Notes under the pieces: model-generated
The model's database searches: none
The model's input: the letters and a program-made list of their open reading frames with translations, nothing else
Told to the model about the DNA's origin: nothing
Program-made: the position numbers and the translations under genes
Source of the DNA: Pseudomonadota bacterium
GTDB taxonomy: Bacteria; Pseudomonadota; Gammaproteobacteria; Steroidobacterales; Steroidobacteraceae
Length of the DNA: 64,000 nt
Direction: 5' to 3'
Assembly (NCBI GenBank): GCA_021792755.1
Contig: JAJYUA010000004.1
Location: 1 to 64,000 of the forward strand
Shown: positions 1 to 9,371 of the stretch, piece after piece
Numbering within the stretch: position 1 is the first letter of the stretch
Layout of the letters: the number at the start of each line of letters is the position of its first letter

Positions 1-681
1 TTCGGCTACGAGCTCGCCGTGATCATCCAGGACGGCATGCGGCGCATGTACGTCGAGCAGGAAAACATCTTCTACTACATCACGGTCATGAACGAGAACT
101 ACCCGCAGCCGGCCCTGCCGAAGGGCGTGGAGGAGGGCATTCTCAAGGGCGCCTACCGTGTGCGTGCCGCCGGCTCGACGGGCAAACTGCGCGCGACGCT
201 GCTCGGCTCAGGCACCATCCTGCGTGAGTGCCTCTCGGCCGCGCAGAGGCTGGAGAGCGAGTACGGCGTGCGCACGGAGGTGTTCTCGGTCACGAGCTTC
301 GGCGAGCTGCGCCGCGAGGCCCTCGAATGCGAGCGCTGGAGCCAGCTTCACCCCACGGAGCGGGCCCGCATCCCGTATGTGCGCAAGTGTCTCGAGGACG
401 CGCGCGGCCCGTTCATCGCCGCGACCGACTACGTGCGGACCGTGCCCGATCAGATCCGCCAGTGGATACCCGGCACGTATGTGAGCCTCGGCACCGACGG
501 CTATGGCCGCTCGGATTCGCGCGCGGCGCTGCGACGGCATTTCGAGGTCGATTGCACTCACCTCGTGGTCGCGACGCTCAAGGCGCTGGCCGATGACGGC
601 AAGATCGAGGCGGCGGCGGTCGGCGCCGCCGTGAAGGCGCTCGGGGTCGATCCCGAGAAGCCGGTTCCCTGGAAAGTCTGA
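1..681 (+). CDS. aceE: Pyruvate dehydrogenase E1 component, homodimeric type (C-terminal part)
   Basis: The frame is open from the first base, so the gene begins upstream; 226 C-terminal residues are visible. They match the end of the large homodimeric (AceE-type) thiamine-diphosphate E1, which decarboxylates pyruvate and acetylates the lipoyl group of E2. Recognisable segments include YYITVMNENYPQP early in the fragment and GYGRSDSRAALRRHFEVD near the end, typical of the C-terminal transketolase-like domain. aceF follows after a few bases and lpd after that, giving the standard aceE-aceF-lpd operon. The thiamine-binding domain lies outside the window. Confidence 0.95.
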   Translation, partial: FGYELAVIIQDGMRRMYVEQENIFYYITVMNENYPQPALPKGVEEGILKGAYRVRAAGSTGKLRATLLGSGTILRECLSAAQRLESEYGVRTEVFSVTSFGELRREALECERWSQLHPTERARIPYVRKCLEDARGPFIAATDYVRTVPDQIRQWIPGTYVSLGTDGYGRSDSRAALRRHFEVDCTHLVVATLKALADDGKIEAAAVGAAVKALGVDPEKPVPWKV

Positions 682-699
682 CATCGGAAGGCGATGCCA

Positions 700-2052
700 A
701 TGAGCGCGGCAGAGAGCCTCGTGCAAGTGCGCGTGCCCGATCTGGGCAATTTCAAAGACGTCGCCGTGATCGACGTGCTCGTCAAGGTCGGCGAGCGCAT
801 CGAGCCGGAGGCTCCCCTGATTACGCTCGAGACGGAAAAGGCCACCATGGATGTCCCCTCGACCGCCGCCGGTGTGATCGAGACGCTGCATGTGGACAAG
901 GGTGGTACGGTCTCCTCCGGCGATCTGGTGGCCACCGTGCGTGCCGCGCCGCCCGCGGGTGCGGCCGCGGACCAGGGGGCTTCTGCTGCGCCGCCGGCTG
1001 CGCGGGCCGAACTTCCGAGGCCGTCGGCGCCTGCGCCTGCGCCGGCCGCCGCGGCCGCGCCCGAGAGTGCGTCCGCGGCCGCTTCGCCATCCGCCCCCGC
1101 GCCGCGCACGGACCTGCCGCCGATCGATGAGCCGGGCTTCTCGCGCGCTCATGCCGGCCCCAGCGTGCGCAAGTTCGCCCGCGAGCTCGGGGTCGATCTC
1201 ACCCGCGTCAAGGGCAGCGGCGTCAAGGACCGCATCACTCACGATGACGTCAAGGCGTTCGTCAAGGGCCTCTTCGCCGCCGCGCCGGACGCACCCGCCG
1301 GAACGGCTGCGCTGCCGGCCGTGCCGCCGGTCGACTTCGCCGCCTTCGGCCCCATCGAGACCCGGCCGCTCTCGAGGATCCAGCGCATCTCCGGCCCCAG
1401 GCTGCACGCCAGCTGGGTCACTATCCCGCACGTCACGCAGTTCGAGGAGTCGGACATCACCGACCTCGAGGCGCTTCGCCTCAAGCTGAAGGAGGCGGCC
1501 ACCGCGCAGGGCATCAAGCTCACGCCGCTCGCCTTCATCGTGCGCGCCTGTGTCAAGGCGCTGCAGGCGTTCCCGACGTTCAACGCCTCGCTCGATGCAT
1601 CCGGCGCCAACCTGGTCCTGAAGAAGTACATCCACGTCGGTTTCGCCGCCGACACGCCGCACGGCCTGATGGTGCCGGTGGTGCGCGAGGCCGACCGCAA
1701 AGACATCTACGAGATCGCGCGCCAGTTGGGCGAGCTCTCCGAGGCGGCCCGCAACGGCAAGCTCTCCGGGGCGCAGATGCAGGGAGGGAGCTTCACCGTC
1801 TCCAGCCTCGGGGGCATCGGCGGCACCGCCTTCACGCCCATCATCAACGCCCCAGAGGTCGCGATCCTCGGTGTCTCGCGCTCGGCGTACAAGCCGGTGT
1901 ATCGGGACGGGGTGTTCGTGCCGCGCCTGATGTTGCCGCTGTCGCTCTCCTATGACCACCGGGTCATCGACGGCGCGGCGGCGGCCCGCTTCACCACCTT
2001 TCTCGCCAGGACGCTCGCCGATCCGCACTCGCTCATCGAGGCCGTGCCGTGA
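700..2052 (+). CDS. aceF: Dihydrolipoyllysine acetyltransferase (pyruvate dehydrogenase E2)
   Basis: E2 core of the pyruvate dehydrogenase complex; it transfers acetyl from lipoyl-lysine to CoA. About 450 residues: one lipoyl domain (residues 5-80, modified Lys47 in ETEKATMD), an Ala/Pro-rich linker, a peripheral-subunit-binding domain around residues 147-186 (PSVRKFARELGVDL), then the catalytic domain ending in DHRVIDG (His420, Asp424). E. coli E2 has three lipoyl domains; this has one, but the following E3 gene carries another. I chose ATG 700 because GGAAGG lies 8 bases before it; ATG 694 is only 2 bases from that site. The stop overlaps the lpd start (GTGA). Confidence 0.95.
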   Translation: MSAAESLVQVRVPDLGNFKDVAVIDVLVKVGERIEPEAPLITLETEKATMDVPSTAAGVIETLHVDKGGTVSSGDLVATVRAAPPAGAAADQGASAAPPAARAELPRPSAPAPAPAAAAAPESASAAASPSAPAPRTDLPPIDEPGFSRAHAGPSVRKFARELGVDLTRVKGSGVKDRITHDDVKAFVKGLFAAAPDAPAGTAALPAVPPVDFAAFGPIETRPLSRIQRISGPRLHASWVTIPHVTQFEESDITDLEALRLKLKEAATAQGIKLTPLAFIVRACVKALQAFPTFNASLDASGANLVLKKYIHVGFAADTPHGLMVPVVREADRKDIYEIARQLGELSEAARNGKLSGAQMQGGSFTVSSLGGIGGTAFTPIINAPEVAILGVSRSAYKPVYRDGVFVPRLMLPLSLSYDHRVIDGAAAARFTTFLARTLADPHSLIEAVP

Positions 2053-3842
2053 GCCGCCTGGAGCTCAGGGTGCCGGACCTCGGCAATTTCAGCGACGTGG
2101 CCGTGGTGGAAGTGCTGGTGCGGCCCGGCGAGCGGATCGATGTCGATGCGCCCCTGGTGACCCTGGAGACCGACAAGGCTTCGATGGACGTGCCGGCGAT
2201 CGCAGCCGGCACGATCGTCGAGGTGTTGGTGAAGCCCGGGGACAAGGTGTCCAAGGGCTCGCTGATCGCACGGCTCGAGGCTCAGGCCGTCCCCGAGACC
2301 GCTCGATCGGCCGCGCCGCATGGCGCGCGAGAGCCGCCCGAGCGGCCTGCGCCGCCGCCGCCCGTTGCCGCCGGCGGGCCGCCTGCGGGCGCCCCGACAT
2401 CCGCACCCGCCTCGAGCACGGCGGCTCAGGCGGGTTTTGACCGCTCCACGCAGTTGCTGGTGCTCGGGGCCGGGCCCGGCGGCTACACGGCGGCGTTCCG
2501 TGCCGCCGATCTCGGTCTGAAAGTGATGCTGGTGGAACGCTGGCCGACCCTGGGCGGCGTCTGTCTCAATGTCGGCTGCATACCCTCCAAGGCCCTGCTG
2601 CACGCCGCCAAGGTGATCGAGGACGCCGAGGAAATGGGCGCGCACGGCATCGCTTTCGGCGCGCCGCGGATCGATCGGGCGAAGCTGCGTGAATGGAAGG
2701 ACTCGGTGGTCGGGAAGCTCACCGGCGGCCTCGGCGTACTCGCCAGGCAGCGCAAGGTGCAGGTGGTGCGGGGCACCGGCCGGTTCATCGGACCGAACGT
2801 GATCGAGGTGGCAGGGGCGGAGGGCGCCGAGCGCATCCACTTCGAGCAGTGCATCATCGCCGCCGGCTCGCAGGCCGTCCGCCAGCCGGCCCTGCCGCAG
2901 GATCCGCGCATCATCGACTCGACCGGCGCGCTCGAGCTGCCGGAGTTCCCCGGGGCAATGCTGGTGATCGGCGGCGGCATCATCGGGCTCGAGATGGCCT
3001 GCGTGTATGCCGCGCTCGGCACCCGGGTGAGCGTCGTCGAGCTGACACCGCAGCTGATCCCCGGCTGCGATCCGGACCTCGTGCGCCCGCTGGAGCGGCG
3101 GATCCGTTCCCGCTACGAGCAGATTCTCCTCGGCACCAAGGTCGCGCGCGTCGAGGCGCTTGCCGAGGGCGTGCGCGTGACGTTCGAAGGCGGGAAGGCT
3201 CCGCCGCCGCAGACCTATGACCGTGTGCTCGTGGCCGTGGGCCGCTCGCCCAACGGCAAGCTCATCGGGGCGCAGGCCGCGGGCGTCACGGTGTCCGATC
3301 GCGGCTTCATTCCGGTGGACAAGCAGATGCGCACCAATGTGCCGCACATCTATGCCGTCGGCGACATCGCCGGTCCGCCCATGCTCGCGCACAAGGCGAC
3401 ACACGAGGCCAAGGTGGCCGCCGAAGTGGCATCCGGCCGCAAGAGCGCCTTCGATGCGCGGGTCATACCGTGCGTCGCCTACACCGATCCGGAGATCGCG
3501 TGGGTCGGCCTGACCGAGACGGAGGCCAGGGCGAAGGGCACCAGGGTGGAGAAAGGCGTCTTCCCCTGGGTGGCGAGCGGCCGCTCGCTTTCGCTCGGCC
3601 GCGAGGAGGGCATGACGAAGCTGCTGTTCGACCCGGGCACTCATCGCGTGCTCGGCGGCGGCATCGTGGGCACGAATGCCGGGGAGCTGATCGGGGAGGT
3701 GGCGCTGGCGATCGAAACCGGCTGCGATGCGGCCGACATCGGCCTCACCATTCACCCGCATCCTACGCTCTCGGAGACGGTCGCGATGGCGGCGGAGGCC
3801 TGTGAAGGCACGCTGACGGATCTGTACATTCCCGGAAAGTAG
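2049..3842 (+). CDS. lpdA: Dihydrolipoyl dehydrogenase (E3) with N-terminal lipoyl domain
   Basis: FAD- and NAD-dependent enzyme that reoxidises dihydrolipoyl groups of the pyruvate dehydrogenase complex. 597 residues, longer than the usual ~475 because an N-terminal lipoyl domain (modified Lys43 in ETDKASMD) and a Pro/Ala linker precede the catalytic part. FAD-binding GAGPGGY is near residue 137 and the redox disulfide is Cys172/Cys177 in GGVCLNVGCIPSK; the NAD-binding GGGIIGLE follows, and HPHPTLSE holds the catalytic His. The start is GTG, overlapping the aceF stop by four bases, so translation is probably coupled. E3 proteins with lipoyl domains are known in several proteobacteria. Confidence 0.95.
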   Translation: MSRLELRVPDLGNFSDVAVVEVLVRPGERIDVDAPLVTLETDKASMDVPAIAAGTIVEVLVKPGDKVSKGSLIARLEAQAVPETARSAAPHGAREPPERPAPPPPVAAGGPPAGAPTSAPASSTAAQAGFDRSTQLLVLGAGPGGYTAAFRAADLGLKVMLVERWPTLGGVCLNVGCIPSKALLHAAKVIEDAEEMGAHGIAFGAPRIDRAKLREWKDSVVGKLTGGLGVLARQRKVQVVRGTGRFIGPNVIEVAGAEGAERIHFEQCIIAAGSQAVRQPALPQDPRIIDSTGALELPEFPGAMLVIGGGIIGLEMACVYAALGTRVSVVELTPQLIPGCDPDLVRPLERRIRSRYEQILLGTKVARVEALAEGVRVTFEGGKAPPPQTYDRVLVAVGRSPNGKLIGAQAAGVTVSDRGFIPVDKQMRTNVPHIYAVGDIAGPPMLAHKATHEAKVAAEVASGRKSAFDARVIPCVAYTDPEIAWVGLTETEARAKGTRVEKGVFPWVASGRSLSLGREEGMTKLLFDPGTHRVLGGGIVGTNAGELIGEVALAIETGCDAADIGLTIHPHPTLSETVAMAAEACEGTLTDLYIPGK

Positions 3843-3862
3843 CCGGGAGCCGGGCGCGGAAC

Positions 3863-4897
3863 GTGCAGGAGCTGCGTGCCCTTCCGCCCGGCCTGGCGCG
3901 CTCGCTCGCGAGCCGCCGGCCCGCACTGCTCGCCGCCTCGCTCGGCTCGTGCAACGCCTTGCGGCGAAGCCCTGCGCGGACAGGGAGCATCGCGGCGCTG
4001 CTGATCGGCGCCTGTGCGGCGGTGCTCGGGTTCCCGGCGATCGGTGCGGTGCTCGCGTGGTTCGCCGCTCATGGGGTGCTCACCGGCACGATCAGCGCAG
4101 GCTTGTTCGCCCTGCCCCTCATGCGGCGCAAGAGCCGCCTCCTCGCCAGCACGTCGGCCTCGTGGCTGGCGGCCCTGCCGGTATCCGCGCCGCTGTCGCC
4201 GCGGGCGCTTGGCGCGCTGCTGCGGCTGTTGCCGCTTCTCGCCCTGGCGGGGCTCGCCTGGGCCGGCGGCCGGATCGAAGCCGCCGCTGCCGCGCATCTC
4301 ATCGGGGCTGCAGCCCTCGGGGCGCTGGCCGGGGTGGCGGTGGGGGCGATCGTCTCGCGCGCCCTGGGTCTCGGCGCTCCGGGCTCCCAATACGCGAGCC
4401 TGCGCCGGGCGCGAGCCCGTTGGGCCGAGGCGCCGTCGCTGCGGCCGCTGTCGTATTGGCCGGTGGCCCGCGGGCGGATCTTCAGCCGGCCGAAGTCGCT
4501 CGCGCGCGTCGCGCTGCTCGTCGCGCTGTGCCTGCCGCTCGGCACCTCGGGTGAGCTGGCTCTGGTGGTCCTCGCGGCCTGCCTGGCGGCATACGGCCTC
4601 GTGTTGCTGTCCCTTGCCGCCGCCCGGGTGGCGTTCGAGGCGGCGCGTTGGCTCGCCCCGACGGGCGTCGATCGCCGCCGTTTCGCGCTCGCGCTCGAGT
4701 GGCGGGCGCTGCTGAAGCAGATGGTCGGCTGCCTGTTGATGGTGCTGCTCGCGCGCCTGATCGGTCTGCCGTGGGCGTTTCGGCTCGGAATACCGGTGTG
4801 CGCGGCGATCCTGCTCGCCTCATGGGCGTCGACCGCGGTGTGTTGTGCGCTGGCGTGCCGGCGGGCGGGGCTCGGCGCCGCGATTCGCGGGCCCTGA
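3863..4897 (+). CDS. Hydrophobic protein, probable ABC transporter permease subunit
   Basis: No family recognised with certainty. The 344-residue product is rich in Ala, Leu and Val, with about eight hydrophobic stretches (for example IAALLIGACAAVLGFPAIG and LVVLAACLAAYGLVLLSLAA) separated by Arg-rich loops, so it should be an inner-membrane protein. The start is GTG 3863, 20 bases after lpd. An ABC ATPase gene begins 7 bases downstream, and the pair most simply forms one transporter with this gene as membrane half. Substrate and direction are unknown. A distinct membrane family with a chance neighbour ATPase cannot be excluded. Confidence 0.7.
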   Translation: MQELRALPPGLARSLASRRPALLAASLGSCNALRRSPARTGSIAALLIGACAAVLGFPAIGAVLAWFAAHGVLTGTISAGLFALPLMRRKSRLLASTSASWLAALPVSAPLSPRALGALLRLLPLLALAGLAWAGGRIEAAAAAHLIGAAALGALAGVAVGAIVSRALGLGAPGSQYASLRRARARWAEAPSLRPLSYWPVARGRIFSRPKSLARVALLVALCLPLGTSGELALVVLAACLAAYGLVLLSLAAARVAFEAARWLAPTGVDRRRFALALEWRALLKQMVGCLLMVLLARLIGLPWAFRLGIPVCAAILLASWASTAVCCALACRRAGLGAAIRGP

Positions 4898-4904
4898 CAG
4901 TGCC

Positions 4905-5669
4905 GTGAGCACCGCCTCACGCGAGGGGATCGGCAAGGACGATGCGCAGGCTCTGTGCGTACGCGGGCTGCGCGCAGGCTACGATAAGCACGTTGTGCTG
5001 GCAGATATCGATCTTGACCTCCAGCGTGGCGAATGGCTCGCGCTCCTCGGACCGAACGGCACCGGCAAGACGACACTGCTGCACTGCATCGGCGGCATTC
5101 TCGTGCCCGCGGCCGGACAGATATGGATCGGCGGCCGCTCGCTGCGCGAGGATCCGCGCGGCGCCAAGCGCGTGTTGGGATTCGGCTGCGCGCCGGAGCG
5201 GCTGCCCGGGCTGTTGACGGGACGGCAGTGCCTGGAGGTCTACGCCGCCGCCAAGGGCCTGGCGGCGATCGGTGCCGAGGTGCTCGAGCTGATGGACGCG
5301 TTCGCCTTTGCACCCATGCTCGATCGCTTCGTCGACTCGTACTCGACCGGCGCACGCCAGAAGCTCGCGGTGCTGCTTTCCCTGCTCGGTGATCCGGCGC
5401 TGGTGGTGCTCGATGAGGCCTTCAACGGACTCGATCCGGCGAGCGCCCTCGTGCTGAAGCAACATCTGCGCAGGCGGGTGTCGGGCGATGCCTGCGCGGT
5501 GCTGCTGGCGACTCATTCGCTCGATCTGGTGGAGCGCTATTCGGACCGGGCGGCGCTGCTTCTCGAGGGCCGCATCGCCCGGCAGTGGGACCAGGAGGCG
5601 CTCGAGGCCCTCAGAGCCTGCCCCGAGGGGCTCGAGGCGGCGCTCGCCGCGGCGTCGGCGGGCTCGTGA
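4905..5669 (+). CDS. ABC transporter ATP-binding protein
   Basis: Nucleotide-binding subunit of an ABC transporter, about 254 residues. Walker A is GPNGTGKTT, the signature is STGARQK (a variant of LSGGQ), Walker B is LVVLDEAFNGLD, and a switch His is in ATHSLD. The open frame extends back to 4845 inside the preceding gene, but GTG 4905, just after its stop, is the natural start. The nearest relatives by motif are ABC-2-type export or gliding/bacteriocin-exporter ATPases. Its membrane partner is probably the adjacent 3863-4897 product. The substrate is unknown. Confidence 0.9.
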   Translation: MSTASREGIGKDDAQALCVRGLRAGYDKHVVLADIDLDLQRGEWLALLGPNGTGKTTLLHCIGGILVPAAGQIWIGGRSLREDPRGAKRVLGFGCAPERLPGLLTGRQCLEVYAAAKGLAAIGAEVLELMDAFAFAPMLDRFVDSYSTGARQKLAVLLSLLGDPALVVLDEAFNGLDPASALVLKQHLRRRVSGDACAVLLATHSLDLVERYSDRAALLLEGRIARQWDQEALEALRACPEGLEAALAAASAGS

Positions 5670-5905
5670 GCGGCGCCCCGCGCCGGGGAACGCCCGCCTG
5701 CGCGGGGAACGTTGACCCTCACGCCCTCGGCGCGCCCGCCGACCCGGATCCTCCCTCTTCATGATGCCGGCTCGGCGAGGCCCGCCGGGGCCTCGGGCGC
5801 GCCCTCGGCCTCACTCGGCCGGGACCGCTCGCCGGTCCTGTCGTCGGTCGGTGTCGCGGCGCGAATCGGCGCCGGGCCGGCGGCTCCGGGCTGTCGATCG
5901 CGGCG

Positions 5906-7219
5906 TCACTTGACCGAGCGCCTGTCGATGAGACGTCTGGCCTTGCCTTTGGAGCGCGCGATCGCGCCGGGCGAATGGACCTCGACGGCCACATGGATGC
6001 CGATGTTCGTCCGCAGGTGACCCGCCAACTCGCGAGCCGTCCTGTGCCGCGCGGCGGCGTTGTCATCGGCTCCCAGGCTCTCCACGTGCACGGTCAGGGA
6101 GTCGAGATATCCTTCGCGGGTGAGCTCGAGCTGGTAGTGCGGCGCCAGCGCCGGGGTGCGCAGGATCTGCTCCTCGATCTGCGACGGGAAGACATTGACA
6201 CCGCGGATGATGAGCATGTCGTCGCTGCGAGCCTGCACTCGCGCCATGCGCCGCATGGAGCGGGCGGTGGGCGGCAGCAGCCGGGTGAGGTCCCGCGTGC
6301 GGTAGCGGATCACCGGCAGCGCCTCGCGCGTCAAGGAGGTCAGCACCAGCTCGCCTTGCTCGCCCTCGGGCAGCGGCCGGCCGGTTTCCGGATCGATCAC
6401 CTCCGGGTAGAAATGATCTTCCCAGATCACCGGTCCGTCGCGGGTCTCGAGGCACTCGCAGGCCACCCCCGGTCCCATCACTTCCGAGAGGCCATAAATG
6501 TCGACCGCGCTCAGTCCCAGACGCGACTCCAGCTCCGCGCGCATCGCCTCGGTCCAGGGTTCCGCGCCGAAGATGCCGATGCGCAGCGAGCTCTCGCGAG
6601 GATCCACGCCCTGGCGGACGAACGCCTCGGCCAGAGTGAGGGCGTACGACGGGGTCGCCATCAGGATGTCGGGGCGCAGATCGCGGATGAGCCTCACCTG
6701 CCAATCCCCGCGTCCGGTCGAGACCGGAACGACGGTGCAGCCCAGGCGCTCGGCGCCATAGTGCGCTCCCAGGCCACCGGTGAACAAGCCATAGCCGTAG
6801 GCGACGTGGACCATATCGCCGGTGCGTGCGCCCGCGGCGCGGATGGAGCGGGCCATCAGTCCCGCCCAAGTGTCGACATCGTTGGCGGTGTAGCCGACGA
6901 TCGAGGGTTTGCCGGTGGTGCCGCTCGAGGCATGCAGGCGCACCACCTTCTCGTGAGGCACTGCGAACAGCCCGAAGGGATAACGGGTGCGGAAGTCGTG
7001 TTTGGTGAGGAAGGGGAATTTCGACAGATCTTCCAGCGAGCGCAGCATGTCGGGATGGACGTCGCCGGCATCGAAGCTGCGCCGATAGTGCTCGACGTTG
7101 CGGTACGCGTGGCGCAAAGACCAACGCAGGCGCTCGAGCTGCAGGTGCCGGATCTCATCGACACTGGCCCGTTCGATCGGCTCTTCGCGTTCAAAAGACT
7201 CGCCGCGGCTGGTTACCAT
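5906..7219 (-). CDS. paaK: Phenylacetate-CoA ligase family protein
   Basis: AMP-forming acyl-CoA synthetase of the PaaK family, which activates phenylacetate or a related aryl acid to its CoA thioester. 437 residues. The AMP-binding motif is [14 protein letters not shown]; later conserved stretches are [11 protein letters not shown] and the C-terminal hinge with [20 protein letters not shown] 7219 is preferred; the frame could extend to 7339, but the added 40 residues are not family-like. No other phenylacetate catabolic gene (paaABCDE and so on) is present here, so the gene is an orphan and its aryl substrate is uncertain. It is divergent from aqpZ. Confidence 0.9.
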   Translation of the reverse strand: MVTSRGESFEREEPIERASVDEIRHLQLERLRWSLRHAYRNVEHYRRSFDAGDVHPDMLRSLEDLSKFPFLTKHDFRTRYPFGLFAVPHEKVVRLHASSGTTGKPSIVGYTANDVDTWAGLMARSIRAAGARTGDMVHVAYGYGLFTGGLGAHYGAERLGCTVVPVSTGRGDWQVRLIRDLRPDILMATPSYALTLAEAFVRQGVDPRESSLRIGIFGAEPWTEAMRAELESRLGLSAVDIYGLSEVMGPGVACECLETRDGPVIWEDHFYPEVIDPETGRPLPEGEQGELVLTSLTREALPVIRYRTRDLTRLLPPTARSMRRMARVQARSDDMLIIRGVNVFPSQIEEQILRTPALAPHYQLELTREGYLDSLTVHVESLGADDNAAARHRTARELAGHLRTNIGIHVAVEVHSPGAIARSKGKARRLIDRRSVK

Positions 7220-7391
7220 GTGCGGACCTTTGCGTTGTCCGCATAGTGTATCAGCCGGGCGTGGGTCGCCACAGGCGCCTGCAATGGAAGGGCCCGCGCC
7301 CGTGCTACCATCACTGTCAGGCAGCCGAGAAGCTGCCACCCGAGACGGGTCCGGGGGGTCTTCAAGGGCCTGGTGCCGAGCGGAGACAACG

Positions 7392-8054
7392 ATGAATAAA
7401 CGGTTGGCGGCGGAATTTTTCGGGACGTTCTGGCTGGTGCTCGGGGGCTGTGGCAGCGCCGTGATTTCCGCGGCCTACCCGCACCTCGGGATCGGTTACC
7501 TCGGGGTTGCCCTGGCTTTCGGGCTCACGGTCCTCACCATGGTCTATGCGGTGGGGCACATCTCGGGGGGACACTTCAATCCCGCCGTGACAGTGGGGCT
7601 TTTTGCCGGTGGACGGTTCAGCGCCGGAGATGTCATCCCCTACGTCGTGGTCCAGGTGGTGGCCGCGATTGTGGCGGGCGCGGTGCTGTACGCAATTGCG
7701 AGCGGCAAGCCCGGCTTCAACGTCTCGGCGAGCGGGTTTGCCTCGAACGGCTATGGAGCTCACTCCCCGGGCGGATACTCCATGCAGTCGGTGATGATCA
7801 CGGAGTTCGTGCTGACGGCAATGTTCGTGCTGATCATCCAAGGTGCGACCGACCGCCGGGCCCCGGCGGGCTTCGCTGGGCTTGCCATCGGTCTGACCCT
7901 GACGCTGATTCACCTCATCAGCATCCCGGTGGACAACACGTCGGTGAATCCGGCCCGCAGCACGGGCGTTGCGCTGTTCCAGGGCGGCTGGGCGGTGCAT
8001 CAACTGTGGCTGTTCTGGGTGATGCCGCTGTGGGGGGGGCGGCAGGTGGCCTGA
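7392..8054 (+). CDS. aqpZ: Aquaporin Z, frameshifted near the C-terminus
   Basis: Water channel of the MIP family. Both NPA boxes are present (NPAVT and NPARS), with hydrophobic segments as in AqpZ. As written the frame ends at 8054 after 220 residues in WGGRQVA, short of the last helix. With one extra G in the G8 run at 8032-8039 the frame would read [17 protein letters not shown] and stop at 8125 (244 residues), aligning with the AqpZ ending without a gap. So the gene is frameshifted by one missing base, either a homopolymer sequencing error or a genuine late truncation. ATG 7392 begins [16 protein letters not shown], the expected first helix. Confidence 0.9.
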   Translation: MNKRLAAEFFGTFWLVLGGCGSAVISAAYPHLGIGYLGVALAFGLTVLTMVYAVGHISGGHFNPAVTVGLFAGGRFSAGDVIPYVVVQVVAAIVAGAVLYAIASGKPGFNVSASGFASNGYGAHSPGGYSMQSVMITEFVLTAMFVLIIQGATDRRAPAGFAGLAIGLTLTLIHLISIPVDNTSVNPARSTGVALFQGGWAVHQLWLFWVMPLWGGRQVA

Positions 8055-8125
8055 TCTATCGTGTACTGCTCGCGGAGAAGGCCCCGCTGTCGCAACAGAG
8101 GGCACCGAAAGCCGATCTCGCTTGA
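8032..8125 (+). other. aqpZ: Frameshift site and displaced C-terminal tail of aqpZ
   Basis: A run of eight G (8032-8039) lies where the aqpZ frame is lost. From 8039 the other frame encodes [14 protein letters not shown] and runs to a TGA at 8123-8125. GGLIYR is the conserved end of aquaporin Z, so the tail is intact but out of frame by one base. Confidence 0.85.
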
Positions 8126-8165
8126 GAGCGAGGTGAGGCTGGCGCGCCGCGACTCGCCCTGAGCG

Positions 8166-8594
8166 CTACAACGCCCTCAGGCGCTGCAGGTACTGCTGCT
8201 CATCCGGCATGCGCCCGAAGCGCTGGGCTTCCCACAGGGTCTCGGCAAGCCGCTCGATCATCGCGTGCTCGGCGGCATGCGCATCGCCGAGACGCCGGGA
8301 AAGGGTTTCATGGATGCGGGCGATGCCGGCGGGCCGGTCGGTGCAGACTTGCTCGCGGATCGCAAGATGAAGCCCGAGGTGCAGGAAGGGGTTCTCGCGG
8401 CCGTCCTGGGGCGCGAACTCATGCAACAGTGCCTCGGGGGACTCGAGCAGGGGAACGTGCTCGGCGTGCTCGGCGATCACGGCGGCAATCTGGGCTTCGA
8501 GCGGCTCCAGGGGCGCGCGGGCGCGGAATTTGCGCCAGGCATCGCAGTACATCCGACGCAGTTGCTCGCGGTTCTGATCGGCGAAGAAGGGCAT
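8166..8594 (-). CDS. DUF1841 family protein
   Basis: 142-residue soluble protein matching the DUF1841 family; the N-terminal stretch QNREQLRRMYCDAWRKFRA and the later ENPFLHLGLHLAIREQV are typical. The function is not established. It is the last gene of the minus-strand run metG / RnfB-like / nth / DUF1841, lying 27 bases after nth, and is likely co-transcribed with it. No signal peptide, membrane segment or catalytic motif is visible. Confidence 0.85.
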   Translation of the reverse strand: MPFFADQNREQLRRMYCDAWRKFRARAPLEPLEAQIAAVIAEHAEHVPLLESPEALLHEFAPQDGRENPFLHLGLHLAIREQVCTDRPAGIARIHETLSRRLGDAHAAEHAMIERLAETLWEAQRFGRMPDEQQYLQRLRAL

Positions 8595-8621
8595 GGGTTC
8601 AGCCGGTGGCCGACCGACGCT

Positions 8622-9356
8622 TCAGGGGGGGCGCTTGCCCGCCACAGAGCCTGCGCGGGCGGGCGGCCTTTGAGGCCTTGGGAGACTGCCTCGCGGCCGG
8701 CGCTCCTTCCCGGCGTGCGGTTGGGACTTGTGAGGATACTCGCAAAGATCCGCGATGCTGCATTTCGGGCAGGCGGGAGCGCGGGCAGTGCACACGTAGC
8801 GTCCGTGCAGCAGCAGCCAGTGATGGGCGTCGCGCTTGAATTCCTCCGGGGTGTTCGCCACGAGGGCCCGCTCGACGGCGAGCGGTGTCTTGCCGGGGGC
8901 GAGTCCGGTGCGGTTGGCCACGCGGAAGATGTGGGTGTCGACCGCGATCTCGTCTTTCCCGAACACGATATTGAGGATGATGCTGGCGGTCTTGCGCCCC
9001 ACCCCGGGCAGCGCTTCGAGCGCGGCCCGATCCGAGGGCACCTCGCCGCCGTGGCGCTGCAGGAGCTGCCGGCACAGCCCGATCAGGTGCTGCGACTTGG
9101 CGGTGTAGAGCCCGACGGATCTGAGAAACGGCTTCACGCCCTCGACTCCGAGGGCGAGCATGGCCTGCGGTGTGTCGGCGAGGGGAAAGAGCTTGCGGGT
9201 CGCCGCATTGACGCTCCTGTCCGTCGTATGGGCCGAGAGCATGACCGCGACCAGCAGCTCGAAGGGGCTCGAGTACTCGAGCTCGCTGCGCGGGCGGGGG
9301 TTGGCGGCCTGCAGGCGGCGGTAGAGGGCGCGGCGGGTGGCGGGGTGCAGGGGCAT
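8622..9356 (-). CDS. nth: Endonuclease III (DNA glycosylase/AP lyase)
   Basis: Base-excision repair enzyme that removes oxidised pyrimidines and cuts at the abasic site. 244 residues. The helix-hairpin-helix motif LPGVGRKTAS contains the catalytic Lys, and the catalytic Asp is in AVDTHIFRV. The [4Fe-4S] loop C-x6-C-x2-C-x5-C is complete (CTARAPACPKCSIADLC). The C-terminus carries about 30 extra basic, Pro-rich residues beyond the usual ~211-residue enzyme. It starts 15 bases after the RnfB-like gene, a common pairing. Confidence 0.96.
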   Translation of the reverse strand: MPLHPATRRALYRRLQAANPRPRSELEYSSPFELLVAVMLSAHTTDRSVNAATRKLFPLADTPQAMLALGVEGVKPFLRSVGLYTAKSQHLIGLCRQLLQRHGGEVPSDRAALEALPGVGRKTASIILNIVFGKDEIAVDTHIFRVANRTGLAPGKTPLAVERALVANTPEEFKRDAHHWLLLHGRYVCTARAPACPKCSIADLCEYPHKSQPHAGKERRPRGSLPRPQRPPARAGSVAGKRPP

Positions 9357-9371
9357 TCGCGGCTGTTCAGG

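Noticed and set aside
208-2028. A 606-codon minus-strand frame opposite aceF
   Set aside because: Antisense to a recognised gene; low-complexity Arg/Gly composition and no domain.
5670-5905. A plus-strand frame (5712-6020) between the ABC ATPase and paaK genes
   Set aside because: Pro/Arg/Ser-rich translation overlapping the end of paaK; no motif or ribosome site.
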